A DNA stretch of 27,444 bases from Candidatus Liptonbacteria bacterium CG11_big_fil_rev_8_21_14_0_20_35_14 (GCA_002796205.1 PCWO01000002.1:1-27444), one strand, 5' to 3'; positions 17,333 to 24,271 are shown, counted from the stretch's first letter. A program made the numbers and translations. The notes: a model not told the origin generated them from the sequence alone.

Positions 17333-18078
17333 TACCATATCCCCGCCTCCCTTATTATTTTATCATACCAAACTCTATATCCTTCAGAACTTGGGTGTAA
17401 TAAATCAGAAGCAAAATACTTAAGTGGCTCATCTTGAAAAAGCTCTGCCAAATTATTAGAAAATGTATCTATATAAATAACCCCTTCTTCTTTTGATACT
17501 TGCCTAAATCTATCGCTCAAATTTCTCGCTCTTCCAGTATAAAATATACCAATTGGCTCTCTAAACATCGGCGCCAGCCCCACATTTCCCGGCGGAATCA
17601 CTACCACTTTATCCGACCTCTTTTTAGTCTCAAATATTAAATCTCTTAATTTATTTTGTGCCTCGTTAATATTTCTAAACCACAAAACATCATTTCCTCC
17701 AACAAACAAAAGGGCTAAATCAAAATGCTTTCTAGAATCAATATTTTTTACTTGATTGAGCACCTCATAAGTTTTATCACCCGAATAAGACACATTTAAA
17801 ACACTGGCTCCGTTTTTTATAAAAATACCAGAAATAGAATTCTCGGGCTTTGAAGCTCCCACTCCAACCCCGATAGAATCACCCGCTATCAAAACATTAA
17901 AATTAGAATTTATATTATCATAAGACAAAACTATAGCCTCATAACGAATTTTAAAAGTCTGCACCCCATGCCAAGCCAACTCCAAAGCCTGTATAAAAAT
18001 TATAGACAAAAATATAAAAGCAAAACCAATAAAAAATCTCTTTCCTTGATGACTTAAGTTATTATAAAATTTCTTCAT
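17329..18078 (-). CDS. Membrane-anchored SGNH/GDSL hydrolase
   Basis: The 249-residue protein has a basic N-terminus and one membrane helix (about 15-32), placing an SGNH-fold esterase outside the membrane. The blocks are visible: VLIAGDSIGVGVGA (nucleophile Ser), the Gly of YSGDKTYEVL, LLFVGGNDVLW (Asn) and DLLHPSSEGY (Asp and His of the triad). Family members deacylate lipids, polysaccharides or cell-wall sugars; the substrate here cannot be read from sequence. It ends just inside the grpE promoter. A TACAAT 8 nt before its ATG could be its -10, but no good -35 is seen. Confidence 0.9.
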   Translation of the reverse strand: MKKFYNNLSHQGKRFFIGFAFIFLSIIFIQALELAWHGVQTFKIRYEAIVLSYDNINSNFNVLIAGDSIGVGVGASKPENSISGIFIKNGASVLNVSYSGDKTYEVLNQVKNIDSRKHFDLALLFVGGNDVLWFRNINEAQNKLRDLIFETKKRSDKVVVIPPGNVGLAPMFREPIGIFYTGRARNLSDRFRQVSKEEGVIYIDTFSNNLAELFQDEPLKYFASDLLHPSSEGYRVWYDKIIREAGIWY

Positions 18079-18106
18079 CTCTATTTATTGTAATGTATAT
18101 AAAAAT

Positions 18107-18150
18107 AAAAAACAGATAATATCCTCACAACACACCTGTTTTTTAAAAAT
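18107..18150 (-). terminator. Possible intrinsic terminator after the DUF378-like gene
   Basis: On the minus strand AAAAAACAG pairs with CTGTTTTTT across a 20-nt loop, followed by further T-rich sequence. The stem is AT-heavy and the loop long, so strength is uncertain. Confidence 0.5.
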
Positions 18151-18159
18151 AACTTAAAA

Positions 18160-18363
18160 CTATTTTTTACCTAATTTCCCTATAATTATTATCAAATAAA
18201 GAGCCGATAGTCCTACTAAATCATATACTATTTTAGTCACTGTTACCCCTAAACCTAAACCTTCCACTAAATTCCATCCATTTATACCAACCAATCCCCA
18301 ATTTAAACCTCCCACGATAACCAATATCAAAGCTATTAAATCTAAACCGCCTAATTTTTTCAT
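18160..18363 (-). CDS. DUF378-like small membrane protein
   Basis: A 67-residue protein with two membrane helices (about 6-26 and 43-63). The first carries the pattern LDLIALILVIVGGLNWGLVG, typical of DUF378 proteins (formerly YuzA-like). Function is unknown for the family. It stands alone between two AT-rich gaps, with a candidate terminator downstream. The start follows from the family's usual N-terminus; no ribosome binding site is evident. Confidence 0.88.
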   Translation of the reverse strand: MKKLGGLDLIALILVIVGGLNWGLVGINGWNLVEGLGLGVTVTKIVYDLVGLSALYLIIIIGKLGKK

Positions 18364-18470
18364 ATTTAATATTTAAAAAAATTAATATCAACCACGACCT
18401 TTATATTCACTATAGTAATTATAGCAAAAAATAACCAAAAAAGTTTTCAACAACAAAAACATTTTCTTTC

Positions 18471-18938
18471 TTAAGTATTTATAACTTGCTTAATTGCCAT
18501 TTCTAATTCACTTGGGGTATTTGTTCCTATTCTATAAATTCTTTCGTTTCTCATAATTATTTCAACCGCCTCAAAACCGGAAACATTATATATCCACATC
18601 TTGGGCCATAGCCATAATCTTATTCCCCAGCCATAATACCAATGATTTTTGACGATTTTAACCGACACTATGTCATTAAGTAAAAACTTTTTCTTAAAAA
18701 TTCCATAACCGAATTTAAGGCGTAAATATTTTTCATCAATAATGACTTGAAGCGATATGAAGGAAGCAAGAATAAATATGACTAATGTCATTATGGCAGT
18801 AACGGCAAAATTTGTGCCAGAATCAACCGACGGTGGTTCAGCTCTGGCTGTAATCTGAGCCCACGCGAAAAAAGCTAGCACAGCCAGTGTTATAATCAGC
18901 ATTAAATATCCAATTTGAGTGTGTTTGTATAAAGTCAT
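18471..18938 (-). CDS. Membrane protein with a PH-like domain
   Basis: A 155-residue protein with two membrane helices (about 11-28 and 44-66) followed by a soluble domain of alternating strands: LRLKFGYGIFKKKFLLNDI, VSVKIVKNHWYYGWGIRL, NVSGFEAVEIIM and YRIGTNTPSELEMAIKQV. The strand-rich domain ending in one helix fits bacterial PH-like membrane proteins; the 'RIGT..P..L' end is typical of them. Function is unknown. A TATAAT with an extended TGG lies 6 nt upstream of the ATG, so the mRNA is probably leaderless. Confidence 0.75.
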   Translation of the reverse strand: MTLYKHTQIGYLMLIITLAVLAFFAWAQITARAEPPSVDSGTNFAVTAIMTLVIFILASFISLQVIIDEKYLRLKFGYGIFKKKFLLNDIVSVKIVKNHWYYGWGIRLWLWPKMWIYNVSGFEAVEIIMRNERIYRIGTNTPSELEMAIKQVINT

Positions 18939-18944
18939 AAGCTC

Positions 18945-18953
18945 ATTATACCA
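18945..18953 (-). promoter_or_regulatory. Extended -10 promoter, leaderless arrangement
   Basis: On the minus strand TGGTATAAT, a perfect -10 with the TGn extension, is followed by just 6 nt and the ATG. No good -35 is seen, which an extended -10 can tolerate. Initiation is expected at the A of ATG or a base or two around it. Confidence 0.6.
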
Positions 18954-19063
18954 AATCCTAGGCTGGCATACCTAAAGCTTTTATTTTAACTTACATTTTT
19001 TAGCGCTTGTGAACCTACCCCCATATATTAGACACAAAGGTCGAAGATAATATAACCTTATGT

Positions 19064-19486
19064 CTATGAAAAAGAATCATCGAATCTCACGAACGTTGGG
19101 ATGAACGAGATGAAAGCGGCAGCGAGAACGATTAGGTTCGCTCCAGTTGCACTCCGAAACTTCCACCACGCCAGAGTTGCAAGCAGGCCGAGAGCGAACA
19201 AATCCCACTCCTTCGGCTTCAGTCGGGAGAACTTCGCGATAGTGAACACGTAGAGAAATGTGAGTATACACGCAACAGAGCCAGTGAAGAACTGGAGCGT
19301 CACTACAATATCACCGCTCATCTCGCGATACGAGAGAGCGTTGAGAGTAGCAAGAAACGCCCAGACACTCCAACTGGCCGCATTGGGACTAGAATGTCCC
19401 AGCTTTGCCTGCACGTTGTACAGAACGTAAGCGACGCCGTGCAAGAGCGCCGCTGTCACACCGAGAGCGATGGTTAGCTCTTGCAA
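19064..19486 (-). CDS. GC-rich, probably horizontally acquired membrane protein
   Basis: The 140-residue protein has about four hydrophobic helices (near 5-25, 40-55, 64-85, 96-112) and a last one at 116-132, with the motifs HSSPNAASWSVWAFLATLNA, IAKFSRLKPKEW and ATLAWWKF. I recall a family of small PQ-loop-like membrane proteins with such motifs, but the assignment is uncertain and those seem longer, so the C-terminus (PTFVRFDDSFS) may be shortened. The start is TTG, preceded by a perfect GGAGGT (19497-19492) 5 nt away. Base composition is much more GC-rich than all neighbours, including its own leader, pointing to recent transfer. Confidence 0.7.
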   Translation of the reverse strand: MQELTIALGVTAALLHGVAYVLYNVQAKLGHSSPNAASWSVWAFLATLNALSYREMSGDIVVTLQFFTGSVACILTFLYVFTIAKFSRLKPKEWDLFALGLLATLAWWKFRSATGANLIVLAAAFISFIPTFVRFDDSFS

Positions 19487-19567
19487 GACGCACCTCCATT
19501 TTTTGTGAAGAACTACGATTCCACGTGCCTCGCGGTCGGTTCGTCAGCACTTTACCAACGATGTCCC

Positions 19568-19596
19568 ATATTAACAGATTAAGACATAAAAGTCAA
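19568..19596 (-). promoter_or_regulatory. Promoter of the GC-rich TTG-start gene
   Basis: On the minus strand TTGACT (19596-19591), 17 nt, TAATAT (19573-19568). It sits at the edge where composition shifts from AT-rich to GC-rich and would give a leader of about 75 nt with a strong Shine-Dalgarno. Confidence 0.5.
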
Positions 19597-19754
19597 TAAG
19601 CGACAAGTACCACTCTTTAAAGAAAAAATCTTATGAAAAAATTTCTTTTACTCTTATTAATAAATCCTTTTCGCCAAAAAAGCCCTTCTAAATTATACGC
19701 AAGCAACACAGAACGCGTCACGAGATTGAGCTTTCTTTCTTGCAAAATTCCAAT

Positions 19755-19842
19755 TGGCGGAGGGAGTGGGACTCGAACCCACAAGCCCTTACGGGCGCTA
19801 GTTTTCAAGACTAGTTCCTTAACCAATTCGGAGCATCCCTCC
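19755..19842 (-). tRNA. tRNA-Ser (anticodon TGA)
   Basis: On the minus strand the acceptor GGAGGGA pairs with TCCCTCC, then discriminator G and encoded CCA (19757-19755). The anticodon stem ACTAG/CTAG encloses the loop with TGA. A long variable arm (CGCCCGTAAGGGC) identifies a class II tRNA, and the T-arm has GGTTCGAGTCC. It reads UCN serine codons. Confidence 0.95.
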
Positions 19843-19934
19843 CAATTCAATACAATACCTTAAAACACATAAAAATCAACTAAGCCGACCTATACCAACT
19901 AGATATAAATCTGGCAAAATGCTAAATTAAAACC

Positions 19935-21347
19935 ATGCCAAAAGCTCATTTTATAGGAATCTGTGGCGCTGGTATGAACGCCGTTGCTAAACTCTTAAAA
20001 GATAAAGGGTGGTCTATATCCGGCTCCGATAAAGGCGCCTACCCGCCTATCTCAACCTACTTAGACAACCACTATATCTCCTACCACACAGATTATAAAA
20101 AAGAAAACATACCAAGTAATGTAGATTTAGTCGTTATCGGTAAACACGCCAAATTAACTAAAGAAATCAACGAGGAAGTTAGAGAAGCCTATAAACAAAA
20201 TCTAACAATTCAATCCTTCCCCGAAGTTTTAGAAGAATTAACAAAAGACACCAATAATCTTGTTATAACCGGTAGCCACGGCAAATCAACCTCTACCGCC
20301 TTAACAGCCTGGTGTTTAGAAAAATCAAACAAAAAACCAAGTTTTTTAATCGGCGCCATCGGAACCACCCCCAACACCAACGCTTTAATAGGTGCCAGTA
20401 ATATTTTTGTCCTTGAAGGCGATGAATACCCAGCCAGTAATGAAAATAATAAATCTAAATTTTTATACTACAACCCAACTAACATTCTTATAACCTCATT
20501 AGCCCACGATCATATAAATATATTCCCTACTAAAGAAAGTTATATAGAACCTTTTAAAAAACTTGTCAACCTAACAAAAAATAAAATAATAATTTGCAAT
20601 AAAGATGAAGACGCTAAACAATTTATTAAAGCCCTAAATAAAGAAGTTATCACCTACTCTCTAGATCAAAAATCCGATTGGCAAGCTACTAATATAAAAT
20701 TAGGAGAAGTAACCACCTTTACTTTAATGCATAAAAATAAAGCTATTATAGAACTAGAAACCTCTCTTCTCGGAAAACATAATATTGAAAATATAGTTGG
20801 AGTTTCAGCCTTATTACTAGAACTAAATTTATTAACCAAAGAAGAACTCCAAGAAGGCGTCAAAACATTTAAACCCTTAGCCCGCCGCTTAGATCAAAAA
20901 AACACCAACAGCCTAATTCCAATTTTTGAAGGTTTTGGCTCCTCCTACTCCAAAGCCAAATCTGCTATTGAAGCTATTTTATTACACTTTAAAGATAAAG
21001 AACTCATAACCATTTTTGAACCCCACACTTTCAGTTGGCGCAATCAATCATATATAAAAAATTACCAAGACGTATTTGAAGGTTCTAAAGAAGTCTTAAT
21101 ATACAAACCCCCAACCCATGGAGCCGAAACCCACGATCAATTAAATTTTGGAGAGATAATAAAAGAATCAAAAAAATCAAACTCCAATATTTATGGATTT
21201 GAAAATATAAAGGAAGGCGAAAATATATTAAAATCTCTAATAAATAAAAATAGTATTATTCTTATATTAACCTCCGGCCCTATGGACGGCTTTATAGAAA
21301 AAACTATTCAAATAGCTGAAAATAAATTTCCATCCTTAAATTATTGA
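19935..21347 (+). CDS. Mur ligase family protein, Mpl/MurC-like
   Basis: This 470-residue ATP-dependent ligase joins an amino acid or peptide to UDP-MurNAc. The N-terminal Rossmann part is HFIGICGAGMNAVAKLL, the P-loop is ITGSHGKSTSTALTAW (about 111-126), and the central domain has EGDEYPASN, SKFLYY and TSLAHDHINIFPT, which resembles the murein-recycling ligase Mpl more than MurC. The C-terminal domain starts ARRLDQKN and has FEPHTFSWRNQ. Where MurC and Mpl carry a DD(F/Y)AHHPT-type motif, this protein reads EGFGSSYSKA, losing the acidic and histidine residues. It may recycle wall peptides or act on an unusual acceptor. The stop overlaps the -35 of the following promoter. Confidence 0.85.
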   Translation: MPKAHFIGICGAGMNAVAKLLKDKGWSISGSDKGAYPPISTYLDNHYISYHTDYKKENIPSNVDLVVIGKHAKLTKEINEEVREAYKQNLTIQSFPEVLEELTKDTNNLVITGSHGKSTSTALTAWCLEKSNKKPSFLIGAIGTTPNTNALIGASNIFVLEGDEYPASNENNKSKFLYYNPTNILITSLAHDHINIFPTKESYIEPFKKLVNLTKNKIIICNKDEDAKQFIKALNKEVITYSLDQKSDWQATNIKLGEVTTFTLMHKNKAIIELETSLLGKHNIENIVGVSALLLELNLLTKEELQEGVKTFKPLARRLDQKNTNSLIPIFEGFGSSYSKAKSAIEAILLHFKDKELITIFEPHTFSWRNQSYIKNYQDVFEGSKEVLIYKPPTHGAETHDQLNFGEIIKESKKSNSNIYGFENIKEGENILKSLINKNSIILILTSGPMDGFIEKTIQIAENKFPSLNY

Positions 21348-21372
21348 CACATCACAAAATAAATTATAATAT
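21344..21372 (+). promoter_or_regulatory. Promoter of the Nudix gene
   Basis: TTGACA at 21344-21349 (overlapping the Mur ligase stop codon) is followed by TATAAT at 21365-21370 (15 nt spacer) or, in an offset register, TAATAT at 21367-21372 (17 nt spacer). A second TATAAT lies at 21374-21379. The leader then carries AAAGGAG at 21403-21409. Confidence 0.65.
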
Positions 21373-21418
21373 ATATAATAGTAAAAAACTTATACTAAAT
21401 TGAAAGGAGTAATTTAAA

Positions 21419-21931
21419 TTGACAGAAAAAAAACCAAAAGACGGATCTTTTGTTATTATTCCAGTAGGCAAAAAAAATCACGCCTTTGTAGTTAAGCAAA
21501 ATTATGGGAAATTTCAATGGTCACTCCCTGGCGGTGGAGTAGAAAAAAATCAAAACTTTGAATCTGCCGCCATTGAAGAAGCTTTACAAGAAACAGGCAT
21601 GGAAGTAGAGCTAATCAAGGAACTTGGCATATTTACAGCCAGACAAAGTAAAATGGTTGTTAAGTTATTTGAAGCATCACCAAAACTTGGACACATTTCA
21701 TTCCCAGGCACCTATGACAAAAAAGAAATAACGGAACAAGGAATAATTTCCCTAGATCCTCCTAAAGATTTTCCTATATTTAGAGCTCAAAGAATGTTCC
21801 TTCAAGTCTATAAAATAATTTTAGAAAATAAGATTGATTCAACCATAGAAGATTCTTTATCCGCGCCATTCAAAAATAAGCACTTGCAACAATGGGCGGA
21901 GGAAACAAAGTTCTATGAAGAAAAGCCTTAA
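21419..21931 (+). CDS. Nudix-fold protein with an altered Nudix box
   Basis: A 170-residue protein that starts at TTG; no ATG lies in frame until residue 52, and AAAGGAG sits 9 nt upstream, so the TTG start is firm. The fold is clear from SFVIIPVGKKNHAFVVKQ, WSLPGGGVEKN and the box that follows. In the box, consensus GE...REUxEExG reads NQ...EEALQETG: the usual Glu after Gly is Gln, the Arg is Glu and one metal-binding Glu is Gln, while two Glu remain. It may be catalytically altered or act as a binding protein. The C-terminal ~60 residues (after SLDPPKDFPIFRA) form an extension. It has its own promoter and terminator. Confidence 0.85.
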   Translation: MTEKKPKDGSFVIIPVGKKNHAFVVKQNYGKFQWSLPGGGVEKNQNFESAAIEEALQETGMEVELIKELGIFTARQSKMVVKLFEASPKLGHISFPGTYDKKEITEQGIISLDPPKDFPIFRAQRMFLQVYKIILENKIDSTIEDSLSAPFKNKHLQQWAEETKFYEEKP

Positions 21932-21949
21932 AACAGCTTTTCTTTTTTT
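21918..21949 (+). terminator. Terminator of the Nudix gene
   Basis: AAGAAAAGC pairs with GCTTTTCTT around a 9-nt loop, running into seven T's. The stem begins inside the last codons of the gene, showing tight packing. Confidence 0.75.
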
Positions 21950-21974
21950 ACTCAAAAATGTTTAAATAAAACAC

Positions 21975-22667
21975 ATGCAAGCCATAATATTAGCTGCCGG
22001 CCAAGGTAGTCGCATGAAAGAACTAATTCAAAACACTCCAAAATGTTTATTAAAGGTAAATAAAAAACCCATAATATATTATGTTTTAGAATCAATTCCT
22101 AGAGAAATAGAAGAAATAATAATACTAATAAACAACCAAACTGGGGGGAAAATAAGAAAAGAAATAGAAAATAAATTTCCAAATAAAAATATAAAATATA
22201 TAGAATCTAAAAAATACAACGGCACAGCTGGAGCTTTATGGGAAGCAAAACCTTATATAAAAAATGAATTTATAGTTCTAAACGGAGACGATATAATACC
22301 TAAATCAGAAATAAAATCTTTAATAAAAAATAATCTTGCCTTTAGTGTGTCAAAAACAGTAGCCCCTAATGATAAATATCTAGAAATAATAACTAAAAAT
22401 GACTATATAAAAGAAATGAGAAGAATAAATAAAAATAAAATAGACGAACCAATAAATATAGCTACTGGCACTTATAAACTAGATAAAAGAATATTTAAAT
22501 ATAAACCAGTAACCATTAAAGACGGTAAGGAGTTAGGCCTACCTCAAACTATTATAAAAATGGCTCAAAAACACAAAATTAAAGCCCATTATATAAAAAA
22601 CTGGATATCAATAAACACTAAAGAAGAATTAGATAAGGCTAATCTAATCTTGAATTCCAATAAATAG
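21975..22667 (+). CDS. Sugar-phosphate nucleotidylyltransferase
   Basis: A 230-residue GT-A-fold enzyme that makes an NDP-sugar from NTP and a sugar-1-phosphate. The signature AIILAAGQGSRMKELIQNTP carries the Gly-rich loop and Arg, KCLLKVNKKPIIYY follows with the usual Lys, and VLNGDDIIP holds the metal-binding Asp. The length matches single-domain forms without the GlmU acetyltransferase part. The sugar is not readable; glucose-, mannose- or GlcNAc-type substrates are all possible. Its last 29 bp overlap the convergent NlpC/P60-like gene. Confidence 0.92.
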   Translation: MQAIILAAGQGSRMKELIQNTPKCLLKVNKKPIIYYVLESIPREIEEIIILINNQTGGKIRKEIENKFPNKNIKYIESKKYNGTAGALWEAKPYIKNEFIVLNGDDIIPKSEIKSLIKNNLAFSVSKTVAPNDKYLEIITKNDYIKEMRRINKNKIDEPINIATGTYKLDKRIFKYKPVTIKDGKELGLPQTIIKMAQKHKIKAHYIKNWISINTKEELDKANLILNSNK

Positions 22668-23079
22668 TCTCAATTTTTCTAGTATTATCATAAGTATAAT
22701 GATGCTTTTTAGGAACTTTATATTTCCAACTATTACTAATAGCCTCATTATCCCCTATATAAAAACCTAAATGTTTATGCCATTCATTATTAGATTGAAG
22801 TTTTTTTTCCCAAACCAAAATACTTCCCTTTTTTAATTCATTAATTTTTTCCCATCCATTATGCTCTAAATCTTTAACAGTTCCACTAACTGTAACATGT
22901 CTATCCTTTATTAAATCAAACATCTTCAAAACAGAAGAAATATACAAAGCACAAGAAAGATCCCCGTCTTTAGACACATCTTTTTTTTCTTCATCATCAA
23001 ACCAACAATTTTTAAACATTTTTGAATCAATACTGCTCAATATAGTAGATATATAAGTATCAAATAAAATAAATTTCAT
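22639..23079 (-). CDS. NlpC/P60-like papain-fold protein
   Basis: A 146-residue protein whose layout fits a small cysteine peptidase or amidase of the NlpC/P60/CHAP group: GDLSCALYISSVLKMF puts a Cys (43) at the head of a helix, and WHKHLGFYIGDNEAISNS puts a His in the following strand; a third polar residue may lie in KKHHYTYDN. There is no signal peptide, so it may act inside the cell or be exported differently. The family name is a by-eye judgement and the substrate is unknown. It overlaps the nucleotidyltransferase tail to tail. Confidence 0.65.
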   Translation of the reverse strand: MKFILFDTYISTILSSIDSKMFKNCWFDDEEKKDVSKDGDLSCALYISSVLKMFDLIKDRHVTVSGTVKDLEHNGWEKINELKKGSILVWEKKLQSNNEWHKHLGFYIGDNEAISNSWKYKVPKKHHYTYDNTRKIETIYWNSRLD

Positions 23080-23258
23080 AATATAAAATAAAAAATTGTA
23101 AATTGGCGGTACCTTTTGGACGAAATCAGAACCTTTTTTGACGAAAATTCGGACTTTGAATTTTGATTACAAAAACTTTTCCGCTCGGGCTGGCAAAAAG
23201 GAAAGTGGTTAGGGAGAAGGAATTTTTCGTACCAGCAAAGCTGGCACGCCACCTTGAA
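23080..23258. other. Intergenic stretch with imperfect repeats and a hairpin
   Basis: No gene is seen. Two imperfect copies of a short motif (GGACGAAATCAGAACC and TGACGAAAATTCGGAC) lie near 23115-23156, and a hairpin occupies 23228-23248 (CGTACCAGC/GCTGGCACG, loop AAA, one mismatch). It has no T run on either side, so it is a poor terminator. It may belong to a dispersed repeat family. Confidence 0.35.
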
Positions 23259-23585
23259 TTAACCAAAAACTAAAACCTTGTCCGAACTCTCAACCATTTT
23301 TAACAAATCAGTCATCGTGGAAATAGGACACACTCCGCTTTCTTCTTTTCCTCGTATTTTTAGACAAGAGCCACAAGCGTAAATTTCGCCCTTCAATTCC
23401 TTGAATTCCGCCACTTTTACCGAAATATCAAAATTTTCGCTGTCGGGAATGGTGTCTAATTCTGAACCCTCACTCATTAAAAAAATTTCCGCCTGATGTC
23501 CTGCTTTCAGCGCAGTAATACCGAAACGGAATGTATTCCATGCGTGTTCGGGTTTGTTGGATTGTAGAATTATGCCAAGTTTCAT
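23259..23585 (-). CDS. DsrE-family sulfur-relay-like protein
   Basis: I start it at the ATG at 23585, where the family's first strand begins (MKLGIILQSNKPEHAWNTFR); the frame is open further upstream, but that part overlaps the preceding gene. The 108 residues show the DsrE fold: GITALKAGHQAEIFLMSEG, a strand with VAEFKELKGEIYACGSCLK, and IRGKEESGVCPISTMTDLL. The CGSC pair and a later Cys could carry a persulfide; some relatives do, others are only binding proteins. It lies 4 nt after the 78-residue gene and shares its promoter. Confidence 0.85.
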   Translation of the reverse strand: MKLGIILQSNKPEHAWNTFRFGITALKAGHQAEIFLMSEGSELDTIPDSENFDISVKVAEFKELKGEIYACGSCLKIRGKEESGVCPISTMTDLLKMVESSDKVLVFG

Positions 23586-23589
23586 AAAA

Positions 23590-23826
23590 TTATTGTGCTG
23601 TTGTTGAGTAGGCTCCATAGCGATTAATTTCAAAATTAAGCGTGGAGCCGGTGTCTGATTTGAAAATTGCTCTTTTTCCAAACGCAAACTCCGCACGTTC
23701 TATAATATCGGCGGTTTTTTTGTAGGTGTCATAGGTCTTAAACGCGACGGTTTTTTGATCTAAAACGCGCTTTGACACAACTTTATTAATTATGCTTTTT
23801 TGATGAGATTTTTTAGTCATACGCAT
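23590..23826 (-). CDS. Unknown 78-residue protein
   Basis: I do not recognise it. It is basic at the start (MTKKSHQKSIINKVVSKR) and mixed later (KKTADIIERAEFAFGKRAIF, NFEINRYGAYSTT), without membrane segments or a signal peptide. Support for a real gene: a -35/-10 pair at 23841-23869, an AGGAG 9 nt before the first ATG (23826; a second ATG two codons later is possible) and 4-nt spacing to the DsrE-like gene. It may be a small nucleic-acid-binding protein or a shortened gene. Confidence 0.6.
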   Translation of the reverse strand: MRMTKKSHQKSIINKVVSKRVLDQKTVAFKTYDTYKKTADIIERAEFAFGKRAIFKSDTGSTLNFEINRYGAYSTTAQ

Positions 23827-23840
23827 AAGTTTATGCTCCT

Positions 23841-23869
23841 ATCATACTAACTTTATTGCAAAAAATCAA
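23841..23869 (-). promoter_or_regulatory. Promoter of the 78-residue/DsrE-like pair
   Basis: On the minus strand TTGATT (23869-23864), 17 nt, TATGAT (23846-23841), followed directly by AGGAG and the start codon at 23826. Confidence 0.65.
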
Positions 23870-23888
23870 CTTTCGCTCTTTTCCAAGT

Positions 23889-24056
23889 TTATTTCCCAGA
23901 TTTGGTGCGGTTATCTTGTTTGCATAACATTTGACAATTATCTGCGGTCGTTTTACCGCCCTCATGCCAGGGTTTTATATGATCGGCTTCCATTTCTCCT
24001 ATTTTAACATGAACCGATTATTTCAAAGAAACTTTTTGATTCTGTTCAAGAAGTTA
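23889..24056 (-). pseudogene. HNH endonuclease remnant
   Basis: On the minus strand one frame gives LLEQNQKVSLK, a stop (24020-24018), then [36 protein letters not shown] and TKSGK before a stop at 23889. The ADHI...DNCQMLC...N pattern is the C-terminal HNH nuclease core seen in HNH/DUF262-type proteins. Everything before this core is missing and a stop interrupts it, so it is a decayed piece. A short protein starting at the ATG at 23993 (34 residues) would lack most of the fold. It abuts a second truncated gene, marking a recombination scar. Confidence 0.75.
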
Positions 24057-24073
24057 TGATAAGGAAAAGTAAG

Positions 24074-24271
24074 TCACACTCCAAAGGTTTGAAACCATTT
24101 TTGTACAGAGGCAAGCGGTGCTGATTTTTTATACTTGTCGTAAAAAGAAATATTATAGTTCCCCTTAACTTCAGATATCGAAAAACAATATGCGAGAGCT
24201 TGTCCAACAATGCCGTACCCCACGATACCAATATTAACTGGGGTAATTAGATTATTTTTCTTCTTGGTCAT
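24074..24271 (-). pseudogene. Truncated UDP-glucose/UDP-sugar dehydrogenase (N-terminus only)
   Basis: The 65-residue frame begins [20 protein letters not shown] with a Rossmann GxGxxG (GYGIVG) and continues through YNISFYDKYKKSAPLA, as in nucleotide-sugar 6-dehydrogenases of about 300-450 residues. After about residue 55 the match ends and the frame stops 10 codons later. It overlaps the UDP-glucuronate decarboxylase gene upstream by 20 bp, the usual spacing of a co-operon pair, so a full-length dehydrogenase once supplied UDP-glucuronate to that enzyme. The exact sugar substrate is inferred from this neighbour. Confidence 0.7.

Noticed and set aside
17296..17340. CIRCE heat-shock operator before grpE
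   Set aside because: No TTAGCACTC-N9-GAGTGCTAA-like repeat is present.
19617..19863. Open frames of 76-77 codons on both strands over tRNA-Ser
   Set aside because: Both read through the tRNA gene and have the typical translated-tRNA sequence; the tRNA explains the region.
23586..23696. Upstream extension of the DsrE-like frame
   Set aside because: It overlaps the 78-residue gene, which has a promoter and Shine-Dalgarno, and the DsrE fold begins only at 23585.
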